A stretch of 29,007 bases of DNA from CAZIAK01 sp964537035 (GCA_964537035.1 CAZIAK010000052.1:1-29007), one strand, 5' to 3'; positions 18,607 through 27,120 are shown, numbered from the stretch's first letter. The notes: generated by a model not told the origin, from the letters alone. Numbers and translations are program-made.

Positions 18607-20117
18607 TCAGTGGACCCGCTTCCAGAGTCGAATCGGACCCTTCTCGTACTCTGGTGTGTCGAACTCACGCACAACGACGTGGGTCATCTTCAGATCGCTC
18701 CTGGCCAACACACTCTTGTATCCATTCCGGCCGTAGAATCTCGGGTTGTCGACGATGAACTCCGGCCGTTGCTCCCGGACGTACTCGGCGAGGCGGTCGT
18801 CCTGACTGGCCGCGACCACTGCGGGGCTCACCAGGCCGCAGAGGTCCAGAACCGGGCGGTCGGCGAAGTAGGCGGTGATGCCGATCTCGACCATGGCGAT
18901 GACATCGTCGGGTTCGCTGTTCTCATTCAGGTACTCGCCCAGCTCGCGATAGATGCGATGGCGGTCGTCCAGCGGCACCTGCCAGTTGTCACTCAGACGC
19001 CCGAAGGCAGACCCCCAGAACGGGCCCAGGGCTGCGACCACAGCCAAGGCCGCGCACGCCCGGCCCCCGGCCCCCGGCCCTTGACACCTTGAGGCAGCAA
19101 CCGCTCGACAAACAAGCCCACGGCCACAGCTCCCATGCCAGCCATGGTCAACAGACTGACGAGGCTGACCAGGTGGTACCAGGCGCCGCAGGGGATGCCC
19201 AGTTGCCGGTAGAGGACCTCTTGGGTCAAGCTCCAGAGCCCGAGTGAGAGGACGATCGGCCAACGGGACCCTGCACGACGAAGGGTCGTGCCCAACCCGA
19301 TCACCGCAAGCCCCAGGATGTTCCAGCACGCCGTCTCAGAGAGAGCCCAACGCAGGTAGCTCCACTCCTGCGCCGTGTACGACGGATAGGTCGGCGTGAC
19401 GATCAGTCGCTTGGCCTCCAGCGTCGCCGGAATCACGCTGCCGAAGTGACTCTGGAGAAACGGCAACCAGACCACGAGGGGCAACACTCCAGCCAGCCCG
19501 AAAGCCCAAGGGACTCGTCGACTTCGCGCCACCGCGACCAGGCCAATGATCAATGCGCCCACAGCGGCATCCATGCGGATGACGATGCCAAGAAAGGCGA
19601 GGAAGCCAGCGAGCGCAGGCCGGTCCTTCTCGAAGAGCATCAGCGCGGAGGATGTGACCAGCGACTCGGCCACCATGTTCTCGCTGCCCCACATGCCAAG
19701 CATCAGCGGCATGGTCAGCAGCACGACCCCGACAACGAGCGGCAAGAGTCGTACAGAACCGCTGGCAGACCGCCGGGTGAACCTCCAGATCAGGCCCGTG
19801 AGATAGAGCAGACATAGGAGGCTCAACAGCGAACCGCTGCCGGGGACATCCAACCCGAGCGGTGCGCCCAGGCTTGCCACCGTCGCCAGCAACATGGCGT
19901 ACCCCGGAGCCGTGATGCCGTAGGAGATGTCGTCGTTGAAGCGAAACTCCCCCGTCTCCATCCACTTCTGCGCGTAGCGGTAGGTGATGAACGCGTCGTC
20001 CGTCGCCTGCCCCCAGAAGCTGGAGGCCAGCATGAGGGCCAACCCGACGAGGAGGACGATCGCCCCCCACTCGGCGGGGCGAATCGCATCGTGGTCTTGC
20101 TGAGCCTCAGGGGTCAT
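18607..20117 (-). pseudogene. GT-C membrane glycosyltransferase (AftB/ArnT-like), split by a frameshift near 19063-19085
   Basis: Two minus-strand frames together make one protein. The first part (ATG 20117 down to about 19085) has multiple membrane helices and the GT-C loop ATDDAFITYRYAQKW (D40, D41) followed by YGITAPGYAMLLA, the pattern seen in AftB-like and related polyprenyl-phosphate sugar transferases. The second part, in another frame, gives the C-terminal periplasmic domain (IAMVEIGITAYFADRPVLDL, then CGLVSPAVV) that relatives carry in the same protein. The switch falls in a GGGCC-rich repeat, where a one-base sequencing or assembly error is easy, so the gene may be intact in the organism. 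Without the shift, frame one would end at 18993 with unrelated residues. Confidence 0.72.
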
Positions 20118-20344
20118 GGAGTTGCCCCAGGCCTAGCGTGCGCGGGTCGGCGGCGGAGGGCTGTGGTGATCAGGGGGGTGTCTTTCGGGTTGGCAGCGTG
20201 ACAGTCATCGCTGCCTGGAGTGATGGTGATGACGCCGTGGTGTTCGAGCGTTGCGAGCGCGGCATGGCGGGACCCAAGGCGCTGCGATCAGCCAGCCGCC
20301 CTTGGGGTCGAAGATCAGGGCTCAGATGCAGCCGCTGCCCAGGC

Positions 20345-20749
20345 CTACTCGACGATGATGATGACCGACCCCGGCAACGCTGGCAGGCCCAACGCATCTG
20401 TGCCCAGCACGTCGATGACCCCGCCAACAACTGGCACATCGACCACTGCCGAGCCATTTCTGTCGAAGGCGGCTCTGGTGAGCACTTGCCCTCGGTGATC
20501 GCGAACAATGATCTCGTGTCTCTCGCCTATGGAGGCGGTCAGCAAGACGAGGCGCACGGGCCCGACTGGAATGAGTGGCGCGCCCAGGTTGTGCACGAGC
20601 TTGGGCGGGGTGGGGCTGGGGCTCCCCCCACCACTCATGGACACACTGCGGTCCGAGCTCACCGCCGACCAGAGCATGGGAGGCTGGATCGCGATGCAGG
20701 TGAGCAACGCTATGCAAGCGAGATGAACAGTGATCTTCTGCCTACGCAT
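20345..20749 (-). CDS. Cassette 2 gene C: small exported beta-rich (Ig-like) protein
   Basis: The 134-residue protein has a signal peptide (MRRQKITVHLACIALL, to about residue 29), a Ser/Pro/Gly-rich linker, and an approximately 80-residue beta-rich domain with alternating hydrophobics (HEIIVRDHRGQVLTRAAF, DVPVVGGVIDVLGTDALG). The domain aligns without gaps with the fragment at 11173-11417, both ending in DVLxT...GLP and a hydrophobic strand. The ATG at 20749 overlaps the stop of gene B by 8 bp, with GGGAG about 9 nt upstream, so it is coupled. A longer in-frame start at 20824 would place the signal peptide internally and is rejected. The domain looks like a non-enzymatic binding or structural module; the role is unknown. 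Confidence 0.78.
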   Translation of the reverse strand: MRRQKITVHLACIALLTCIAIQPPMLWSAVSSDRSVSMSGGGSPSPTPPKLVHNLGAPLIPVGPVRLVLLTASIGERHEIIVRDHRGQVLTRAAFDRNGSAVVDVPVVGGVIDVLGTDALGLPALPGSVIIIVE

Positions 20750-21665
20750 TTGGATCAATCTCCCAACCGGCTGCGGCACATTTGGCCAAGACACGATTGA
20801 GGTCCAAGCCTGAAGCGACGCCAATGCGAGAAAGCTGTTCGCGAAGATGCCGCTTCCAATAGCCGTCTGCAGTATCGACGGGATGGCTCAGGAGGGACTC
20901 CAGGCTGCGATCCAGAGCCTTCAAATCACCCCTCAGAGCTGCATGCTCCAATACGAACCAGTGTGCCGCCGGGTCTTCGGACCAGCCATCCGCCAAACGA
21001 CTGACAACCAGCTCAAGACAGCCTGAGTTGCTTGTTTGCACTGCCGAGTCACCCAGGTTTCTGAGTGCCCAGTACGAGAGATGCTGATCCGAATCGTCGT
21101 CAATGAGGTTGCCGAAGATCTTGCCCGCCTCTGACGCGCGGCCCTCGAACTGCAGGGACAATGCCTCCCCGAAATCCAACCAGCTCCATTCGGGAGCGAT
21201 GCGTCGGGCCAAGGCCCGGGTGGCCTCTGTGGCGGCCTTCATGTGTTGCCGCCCGGGGAGCGATTCGGGAATATCGCCTGCCGTAAGACCGCAGTGCGGG
21301 AGGCGTTCGATCAGGGCCTGGCCTTCTTCTCGAACCTCGCCCCAGGAGAAGTTCAATCCTGGGTGCTCCATGGCGCGGCGCCACTGCTCATCGACGGCGA
21401 GGGTCAACCTGCCCAGCTCGTACAGGACGACTGCCAAACGGCTTGTGCCCGATTCGAGCGTCTTGCCGAGCAATGCGTCAGCAACCGTAGACGAGTCACG
21501 GCGCGCTCTCTCAAGGCGACGCACCGGTTGGCTCTCTTCACCGGCCCGGCCCATGGATTGCAGGCACTCCGGGCAAGACACGAGGTGACGCGCCATCTCT
21601 CTGGGCGTCAGGTGTTGGGCAGTCGCATCACCCATCCAGCCAGCTTCGCGTTGGGGGTCAGTCAT
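20742..21665 (-). CDS. Cassette 2 gene B: soluble zinc-finger anti-sigma-like protein with helical-repeat C-terminal region
   Basis: The 307-residue protein begins with a ZAS-type zinc finger: H27-x3-C31-x2-C34 in MARHLVSCPECLQ, the core motif of anti-sigma factors that bind ECF sigma factors. Unlike most, it has no membrane helix. The rest (about 60-305) is alpha-helical and repeat-like (EALSLQFEGRASEAGKIFGN, YWALRNLGDSAV, EHAALRGDLKALDRSLESLL), reminiscent of TPR or Sel1-type solenoids. It starts inside the sigma-factor gene (8-bp overlap) with GAGGGG upstream and ends 8 bp inside gene C. The context argues that it binds the sigma-like protein and that the helical part senses a cytoplasmic partner; that is inference. 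Confidence 0.78.
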   Translation of the reverse strand: MTDPQREAGWMGDATAQHLTPREMARHLVSCPECLQSMGRAGEESQPVRRLERARRDSSTVADALLGKTLESGTSRLAVVLYELGRLTLAVDEQWRRAMEHPGLNFSWGEVREEGQALIERLPHCGLTAGDIPESLPGRQHMKAATEATRALARRIAPEWSWLDFGEALSLQFEGRASEAGKIFGNLIDDDSDQHLSYWALRNLGDSAVQTSNSGCLELVVSRLADGWSEDPAAHWFVLEHAALRGDLKALDRSLESLLSHPVDTADGYWKRHLREQLSRIGVASGLDLNRVLAKCAAAGWEIDPNA

Positions 21666-22323
21666 TGTCTTGGCGCCCCTCTTCCAGTCGGATCACGGCA
21701 TCATCTATGAGGTGCCGGGCCCGATGCAGCCGCTCTAGGACCATTGCCTCGGTGAGGCCAAAGCGCTCGGCAACATCCTCGGGCAACATGAAGTCGGCTT
21801 CGCAGGCCCGTTTGACCTGACGCAGGTCGATGGGCAATCGATGAAATGCTACGTGAATTGTGTACATCGTCTCAGCGTCAACTTCAGCAACCGAAAACCC
21901 GTCGAGGGCCTTCAGTGCACGCTGCCTTGAGTAGCCATCCTCGCCGACCAGCGGCCAGCCAGCCGTCCTTTCACAGAAGGCCCGAGCTCGCTCGCGCAGC
22001 CAGTGGGCTGCGGCCCCCATCACGCTACGGGGAAGTTGCCGCCCGGGTTTCGTATCAGTGAAGATCCGTCCCAGCCAATCTTTGGCGAGCTGATCAGCGC
22101 TCGTCAGCACAGCCTGATCGGCGATGGCCGCTTCAGCCATGACGATGAGCTGAGCCGACACGAGCTGTGTGAACTCGCCAAAAGCCTTGCCGTCGTTGTC
22201 GCGGTAGAATCGGGTGAGCAGCGCACGGGCCTTTGCATCAACGGGCGATGGTTGGCTGTTGCCAGGGGGCCAGCCGTCACCACGATCAGGCGCTGGCTGC
22301 CCTTCAAGGAACTCGCCCGCCAT
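21658..22323 (-). CDS. Cassette 2 gene A: atypical ECF-type RNA polymerase sigma factor
   Basis: The 221-residue protein has region-2-like sequence at about 35-115 (LLTRFYRDNDGKAF, SADQLAKDWLGRIF) and a region-4 helix-turn-helix at about 158-215 (FHRLPIDLRQVKRAC, PEDVAERFGLTEAMVLERL, RARHLIDDAV). It aligns with the sigma-like protein at 11644-12309, which has exactly the same length. Region 2 is far from the ECF consensus, so it may be a diverged sigma factor or a regulator built from one. ATG 22323 is preceded by AGGAGGG five nucleotides upstream, one of the best ribosome-binding sites in the window; the longer frame to 22425 is rejected for that reason. Confidence 0.78.
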   Translation of the reverse strand: MAGEFLEGQPAPDRGDGWPPGNSQPSPVDAKARALLTRFYRDNDGKAFGEFTQLVSAQLIVMAEAAIADQAVLTSADQLAKDWLGRIFTDTKPGRQLPRSVMGAAAHWLRERARAFCERTAGWPLVGEDGYSRQRALKALDGFSVAEVDAETMYTIHVAFHRLPIDLRQVKRACEADFMLPEDVAERFGLTEAMVLERLHRARHLIDDAVIRLEEGRQDND

Positions 22324-22390
22324 GAACCCTCCTGCCCGAACTGCACCACTCTCGTCGCTCGGCCAACCGCTCGGTTGACGCAGGCGCGCT

Positions 22391-22419
22391 GGCCTACGAG
22401 GCGATCTGAAGACCGTCAA
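22391..22419 (-). promoter_or_regulatory. Candidate promoter of cassette 2 (TTGACG-N17-TAGGCC)
   Basis: On the minus strand a good -35 TTGACG (22414-22419) and a weak -10 TAGGCC (22391-22396) are separated by 17 nt, about 70 bp before the ATG at 22323. The position agrees with the inverted repeat just upstream. Confidence 0.4.
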
Positions 22420-22435
22420 GATCACCGCGATGGTG

Positions 22436-22463
22436 TGATATGGGTCGTCACGCGGTCATATCA
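22436..22463. promoter_or_regulatory. Perfect 7-bp inverted repeat TGATATG-N14-CATATCA upstream of cassette 2
   Basis: The arms are at 22436-22442 and 22457-22463, 17 bp upstream of the candidate -35 of the second sigma cassette. The AT-rich arms stand out in GC-rich DNA, and the centre-to-centre distance of two helical turns fits a dimeric regulator. Confidence 0.5.
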
Positions 22464-22546
22464 GCCCCCGTCAGATGAACCATCGCTCTGACAAGAGGTC
22501 TTGCCTCGTCGTGAATCTCTGCCCAAGCCAATAAGTTCACCCTGCT

Positions 22547-23764
22547 TCAGAGTGACTCGATGCGCCCTCTCAGGACACTGGCCAAGTACCGAGCGCCACG
22601 GGCGTCCTGGCCGAGCATGCCGACAAGCCGCTGCCGGGTCTCTGCCATGCAACCCGCATGGGTAGCCGCCGTCACGGTGTGCTCGTATGCCGCCAGCACA
22701 TCTGAGCCAGTGATGTCGTAGCCGTAACCATCGGCGATCCACCGCAACGCGGCCAGGCCAGCCTCCAGGGCGAACACAGGCTCCTTCTCTGCGAAGTCGC
22801 GCGCCGCCCGCGTCAGTGTCTGCGGGGAGCAGGGCGAGGTCTTCACCAGGTCGATGGCCAGGTCGTAGAGCTTCGCTGTCTTGGCCGTCGCGAACCACTT
22901 GCCTTTGTCCCCCGGCGTTGAGGCGATGAGGTCGTCGAGAATCTCAGCCGGTGGCTTGTGGGTGTACTTCTTGACCACCGCGCGAAACGTGGCCAGGTAG
23001 GTGGTCGCCGTGCTGGCTCTGAGTCCGTAGCGCTCGTAGGCCTCGTCGACCTCCCCGCAGCTCAGCAAGATCCCCTCGCACAGCCTGTCGATGTCCCAGT
23101 TGCTGGACCACGGGCCGCGACAGCTCTCGGCGAGTTCGACCGCCCAGGACGTCCTGCCGAGGGAGGCCAGAGCCTTGACCATCCAGCGCTTGTAGGGCCA
23201 GAACTTCTCTGCGCTCAGGATCTCGATGAGTTCGTTGTGACGACCTGCGGCATGAAGGGCGCTCAAGCAAGCCGTCGAGCCATGGAAGAACCCGCGCGCG
23301 CCGTCGTAGTCCCCCAGAACTCTGCGCGTGACGTCGAGCAGTTGATCGGCCCACTGCGAGGCCATCTCTGTCGACGCACAGAGCGTCCCCCAAGATTCAG
23401 TGAGGCTCTCGATGTAGGGGATCTCATCGTCGGCATGTGCCTCAAACAACCGCTCGAGCCATCGCCCCCGAGTCTCAGCATCCGCCGGAGCCTCGGCGAT
23501 GATCGGCACGAGAACATCGATGCTCTTGCTGACCGCCGCGCCGATGGACCCCGATGAGCTGTCGACTTGCTCGATGGCAGGAGAGAGCCGCTCCAGAAAG
23601 AGCACGGCGCCCTCTGCTGCCAGGGCCATGTCCTTGCGCGAGACCTTCTTGATCTCCGAGGTGGCTTCTCTGATGCGCTTGATGGCTGGCTGCGACTTCC
23701 AGCCAAAGGCATGGCGACGAAACCGTGCTCGGAATGTCCAGCGGTGAGTGGGTGCGCTGGCCAT
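22547..23764 (-). CDS. Conserved-looking hypothetical protein, 405 aa, probable alpha-helical repeat protein
   Basis: The ATG is preceded by GAGAGAGA. The N-terminus is very basic (HRWTFRARFRRHAFGWKSQP, then AIKRIREATSEIKK), the rest a series of helices with spaced aromatic and small residues (GFFHGSTACLSALHAAGRHN, EKFWPYKRWMVKALASLGR, ATTYLATFRAVVKKYTHKPP), which suggests an alpha-solenoid. I have the impression of a widely spread uncharacterised bacterial family but cannot name a domain. There is no signal or membrane segment. It is divergent from the 24-25.5 kb gene (193 bp between starts) and lies upstream of the second sigma cassette in the same orientation, 223 bp away, separated by that cassette's own candidate promoter. 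Confidence 0.82.
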   Translation of the reverse strand: MASAPTHRWTFRARFRRHAFGWKSQPAIKRIREATSEIKKVSRKDMALAAEGAVLFLERLSPAIEQVDSSSGSIGAAVSKSIDVLVPIIAEAPADAETRGRWLERLFEAHADDEIPYIESLTESWGTLCASTEMASQWADQLLDVTRRVLGDYDGARGFFHGSTACLSALHAAGRHNELIEILSAEKFWPYKRWMVKALASLGRTSWAVELAESCRGPWSSNWDIDRLCEGILLSCGEVDEAYERYGLRASTATTYLATFRAVVKKYTHKPPAEILDDLIASTPGDKGKWFATAKTAKLYDLAIDLVKTSPCSPQTLTRAARDFAEKEPVFALEAGLAALRWIADGYGYDITGSDVLAAYEHTVTAATHAGCMAETRQRLVGMLGQDARGARYLASVLRGRIESL

Positions 23765-23957
23765 GGTCTCTCTCTCGGGCAGGCTCTGGGCACGCCCCGC
23801 CGCGTGTCAGGGCCCGAAGGTGGTCGGTACAGTCGAGAACTTATCCGCTCGATCCTGGCCCGGGCAAGCGGCGTTCGCCGACAATGAGCGCTGGCGGGGG
23901 CTCCAACAGACTACTGGGATGACGACCACCATGATGACGCGAAGGAGAAGGCTCTCC

Positions 23958-25526
23958 ATGAATTCGGAGACCGCCAATGCCCACGCCGCACTCGACGTGC
24001 TGGATGCAGAGCAGCTGCGTGAGTTGCTCCGCGACCTGCTCCAAGAACTGGATGATGACGATCGGGGTCGCCTCATCGACGGTCTCGTCGCCCGGGCAGC
24101 CAGGATGGGCGGAGGCTGGGTGCCAACGGGCCCCGCCCAAGAGGCCGTCGCTGAGATCGTCTCAGCCGCAGAGGCTGCGATTCGGGAGGGCTACGCCGAG
24201 CCCCACGTCGCCGACGCCTGGCTGCGCAGCGCCGCGCACGCGTTCCAGCGCCGGGACTACGAAAGTGCTCGCCGCATCTTCGGGGTTCTCCTTCCCCCCA
24301 TCGGTTCCGCCGACCTCTACCTCGGACAGGATGAACTCGTGGGAGAAGTCCTGAGCATCGACGAAGGAGCCTGCGCCACACAGTACGTGCTCTCGGTGTA
24401 CATGCTCTCAGATCCCAAGCACCGGGCGACGGCCGTCGACTCGGCGATCAGGGAGACTGGTGACCTGGGTCTCTTCTTGAAGCCGCTTGAAGAGCTGGAG
24501 CGCCACGCCGTCGAGCCCCTGCCGGGTATCGACGAGTTCGTCGTGAGCTGGCGAGCCCTCGTCGAGAAGAAGGTCGCCAGCCGAAACAACCCCAGCGGCT
24601 GGCACTCCGACGAGGAGCAGTGGCTGCGCGAGGTCGCCCAGCGCATGGAAGGAACTGGCGGCCTCGCCGCGCTCGCCCGTTCTACATGCGACGGCGAGGA
24701 TCTGCGGGCGTGGTGCCGTTCGCTCGTTGCACCAGGCAGATGGAGGACCGCCCTATCCGCCTTCGAGGAGGCCGCAGAGTGCGTCCGCGACGGCAAGCAC
24801 TGGCGCGGTGAGTTCCTGGACGGTGCGGCCCTCTGTGCGCAGGAGCTGGGACGCAAGAACCTGCCCACCAGGCTCGAACGGGCCTGGAGGGAAGCACCGA
24901 CCTCGTTGCGGCTCCGTCGCTGGCTCGGCTCGGTACCGACCAAGGCTCGGCTGCGAAGGCTGGCGGCGACTGCGCTGGAATCGTGCCCGAAGCGAGCCGC
25001 GCGCCAGCGTGCGATCCTCCACCTGGTCGTGGGCGACTGGGAGTTGGCGGCGAAGCTCCTGGCCAGGGCGCCGGGCCTGGGCTGGTCAGACCCGGAGCAC
25101 CCGGGCCACCTGCTCATCCCGCTTTTCGGCGAATTCCTAGAGGGCAGCGACTCGAACGGGCCGCCTGCTCGGCTTGCGCTCCCCGCTCGGGGAATGGACC
25201 TGGACGAGTTGGAAGAGCTGGTCGCGGGCCCAGACGAACCGCGCCTGGCAGCCCCTGAGGTCACCGAGATCCTGCAGATCGCTGCCATGCAGGGACCGCT
25301 CTGCGGGAACAGCCGAGCTGCGGTGCTGGCAGCCATGCGCAAGGCCGCAGAGAAGCGGATCGAGGGCGTGACCAAGAAGAAGCGCCGGCGGTTCTACGGC
25401 CACGCAACGCAGCTGGTCGCCGCCTGCTTGGCGGCCGACCCGTCCCCCGAGACCAACCGGTGGGTGCAGGGTCTCCGGGCGCGATTCAGCAGGTATCCCG
25501 CCTTGCAGCGGGCGTTTCAGGAGTAG
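23958..25526 (+). CDS. Hypothetical protein, 522 aa, probable alpha-helical repeat protein
   Basis: The product starts MNSETANAHAALDVLDAEQL and is helical throughout: an N-terminal Leu/Asp-rich region (QLRELLRDLLQELDDDDRGR), HAFQRRDYESARRIFGVLLP (TPR-like pair), HWRGEFLDGAALCAQELGRK, and a basic KKKRRRFYGHATQLVAACLA segment near the C-terminus. I know no domain for it. The open frame extends back to 23748, but that would overlap the divergent gene; ATG 23958 is preceded by AAGGAGA at about 10 nt, so I take it. ATGs at 23919-23934 are alternatives. Together with its divergent neighbour it may form one functional unit, since both are large soluble helical proteins reading from one intergenic region. 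Confidence 0.8.
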   Translation: MNSETANAHAALDVLDAEQLRELLRDLLQELDDDDRGRLIDGLVARAARMGGGWVPTGPAQEAVAEIVSAAEAAIREGYAEPHVADAWLRSAAHAFQRRDYESARRIFGVLLPPIGSADLYLGQDELVGEVLSIDEGACATQYVLSVYMLSDPKHRATAVDSAIRETGDLGLFLKPLEELERHAVEPLPGIDEFVVSWRALVEKKVASRNNPSGWHSDEEQWLREVAQRMEGTGGLAALARSTCDGEDLRAWCRSLVAPGRWRTALSAFEEAAECVRDGKHWRGEFLDGAALCAQELGRKNLPTRLERAWREAPTSLRLRRWLGSVPTKARLRRLAATALESCPKRAARQRAILHLVVGDWELAAKLLARAPGLGWSDPEHPGHLLIPLFGEFLEGSDSNGPPARLALPARGMDLDELEELVAGPDEPRLAAPEVTEILQIAAMQGPLCGNSRAAVLAAMRKAAEKRIEGVTKKKRRRFYGHATQLVAACLAADPSPETNRWVQGLRARFSRYPALQRAFQE

Positions 25527-25977
25527 CTGGGGGCAGGGTGAGCGGCGCCATGAGCGGTGCATTCTGCCGCGACAGAGAACTGCGCGATATGAACTCGATA
25601 TGCGCACGCATTGCGCGGCCAGCGGTTAGGAAGATCCTCTCAAGCTCTTTCTTAACATGGACTTGCGTGGGCCACACGACTTGGGGCGCTGCAGTTTGGC
25701 GGTCGGTATGGGCAGGGTCATTCGAGAGTCGGGTGGCGAGCGAATAACTCCGCACCGGTGACTTTACGGTGCGCCTCGTTCATGGGGAGAGATCCCCCTG
25801 CAACGGCGCACAACGTCAAGTCGGTTCGGGGTTGGCGATCGACAAGCAGTCCTGCTGTGCCACTGCCGATGGGGAACTTGAGTCTCCGGCAGCGATCCAA
25901 AGGCGATTCGGCGCGCCACTGGCTTGATTTGTTCACGATTGGGGTTATGTTCATGCATACGTGAACAAAAGGATCCT
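25527..25977. other. Intergenic region, 451 bp, with two hairpins and the AbiE operator
   Basis: No supported gene lies here. Two short perfect hairpins occur (CGCACCG / CGGTGCG at 25751-25773; GGGGA-GAGA-TCCCC at 25784-25797), neither followed by a T-run, so factor-independent termination is not shown. The right end is less GC-rich than the flanks and holds the toxin-antitoxin operator. Confidence 0.6.
25928..25969. promoter_or_regulatory. Operator of the AbiE-type operon: perfect 10-bp inverted repeat TTTGTTCACG-N22-CGTGAACAAA
   Basis: The arms lie at 25928-25937 and 25960-25969, ending 8 bp before the GTG. A third half-site ATGTTCATG (25947-25955) is inside the spacer and pairs with the right arm (GTTCA/TGAAC). 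AbiEi antitoxins are known to bind inverted repeats at their own promoter and repress the operon, so this is the expected site. A promoter must overlap it (TTGATT at 25924 is a possible -35), but its -10 is unclear. Confidence 0.7.
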
Positions 25978-27120
25978 GTGAACAAGACCTTTCCAAAAGG
26001 TGCGCGTCTCGAGCAAGCCCTGCTCAAGACGCTGGATGAGATTCTCGGCGAAATCGCCTGGGCCTCCAGATCGGCCAATCTGCCGAATGCAGCGCAATAC
26101 GGACCTGATGCAACGATTCGACTTGTGACCGAATCGGGCACCCCAGCCACGCTGAGCCTCCATGTCGAGTCTGAGCTACGCCCCAACGCCTTCTCCGCTT
26201 GGGCGGCACGACACGAGGATGGCTCCCGAAACAACGCGGCACCCGTCCTCGCCATGCCGTTTGTTTCGGCTCGGATCGCCGAGCTCTGCCGGCGGGCTGG
26301 CTGGAGTTGGCTCGACTTGGCCGGAAACTGCTGGCTCGATGTCCCCGGTCGACTCCACATCGAACGAACCGGCAACCCGCCCGTTCACCGCCCACCGCGC
26401 CGCGGTGCCAACCTGAGCACCGCTGCCGCCGCCAGGGTGATGCGGGTCTTGCTGAGTCCCGAGCACGCCGGCCGCAGCTGGACTCAGCGCGACCTCCAGA
26501 CCCAGACCTGCTGGCATCTCCCCGGCGAGCGACCCATCAGCCTGGGCCTCGTCAACAAGGTACTGCGGCATCTACGGGACGAGAGATACGTCACCATGGC
26601 CGGCGCCGATTCCGAGGAACGCGGCGTCAAGATGCAAGACCCCGAGAGCCTGCTCAAGGCCTGGTGCGAAGCCTATCGCTTCAAGCGGCACGAACGCCGC
26701 TCCTACTTCACGCTCCTGAAGCGGGCGGAACTCGATCGAACGCTCGCACAGGTCGCAACCGAGGCCGGAGGGATGGCCAAGTACGCCGTGTTCTCAGCGG
26801 CCGAGCGCCAAGCACCCCAAGTACGCCAGCCCAAGACATGGGTCTACGTCGCTGCTCAGTTCATCGACACCCTGGCGAAGCACACCCAGGCCAAGGAGGT
26901 CGAGTCGGGCGAAAACCTCGTCGTGCTGATACCTGACGATCCGGGCGTGTTCCTCTTCTCCGAATCCCAGGCGTTCGTCGGCGAGCAGGCCATGAGCTGC
27001 ACCAACCCCGTACAGACCTACGTTGACCTAATGCACTGCGGGGGCCGCGGTGAGGAGGCTGCCCAGGCGGTGCTCGAGCAACGCATCCTCCCGATGTGGA
27101 AGTCGGCAGACCACGCGTGA
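25978..27120 (+). CDS. Type IV toxin-antitoxin system AbiEi-family antitoxin
   Basis: The 380-residue protein is read from GTG 25978, which has AAAGGA five nucleotides upstream; a longer frame to 25924 would run through the operator. The first half (about 45-135) resembles the N-terminal domain of long AbiEi/COG4861-type proteins, with APVLAMPFVSARIAELCRRAG and the characteristic WLDLAGNCWLDVPGRLHI. A winged helix-turn-helix follows (about 145-215: LSTAAAARVMRVLLS, WTQRDLQTQTC, LGLVNKVLRHLRDERYV). The C-terminal part should hold the antitoxin activity. It overlaps the toxin gene by 4 bp (GTGA), the normal antitoxin-first layout. It probably represses its own promoter through the repeat just upstream. 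Confidence 0.8.
   Translation: MNKTFPKGARLEQALLKTLDEILGEIAWASRSANLPNAAQYGPDATIRLVTESGTPATLSLHVESELRPNAFSAWAARHEDGSRNNAAPVLAMPFVSARIAELCRRAGWSWLDLAGNCWLDVPGRLHIERTGNPPVHRPPRRGANLSTAAAARVMRVLLSPEHAGRSWTQRDLQTQTCWHLPGERPISLGLVNKVLRHLRDERYVTMAGADSEERGVKMQDPESLLKAWCEAYRFKRHERRSYFTLLKRAELDRTLAQVATEAGGMAKYAVFSAAERQAPQVRQPKTWVYVAAQFIDTLAKHTQAKEVESGENLVVLIPDDPGVFLFSESQAFVGEQAMSCTNPVQTYVDLMHCGGRGEEAAQAVLEQRILPMWKSADHA

Noticed and set aside
23748..23957. Longer start for the 522-residue helical protein
   Set aside because: It would overlap the divergent gene start, and a good AAGGAGA site supports ATG 23958.
25718..25996. Small minus-strand frame across the AbiE operator
   Set aside because: It runs through the inverted-repeat operator and ribosome-binding site of the antitoxin gene and has no ribosome-binding site of its own.
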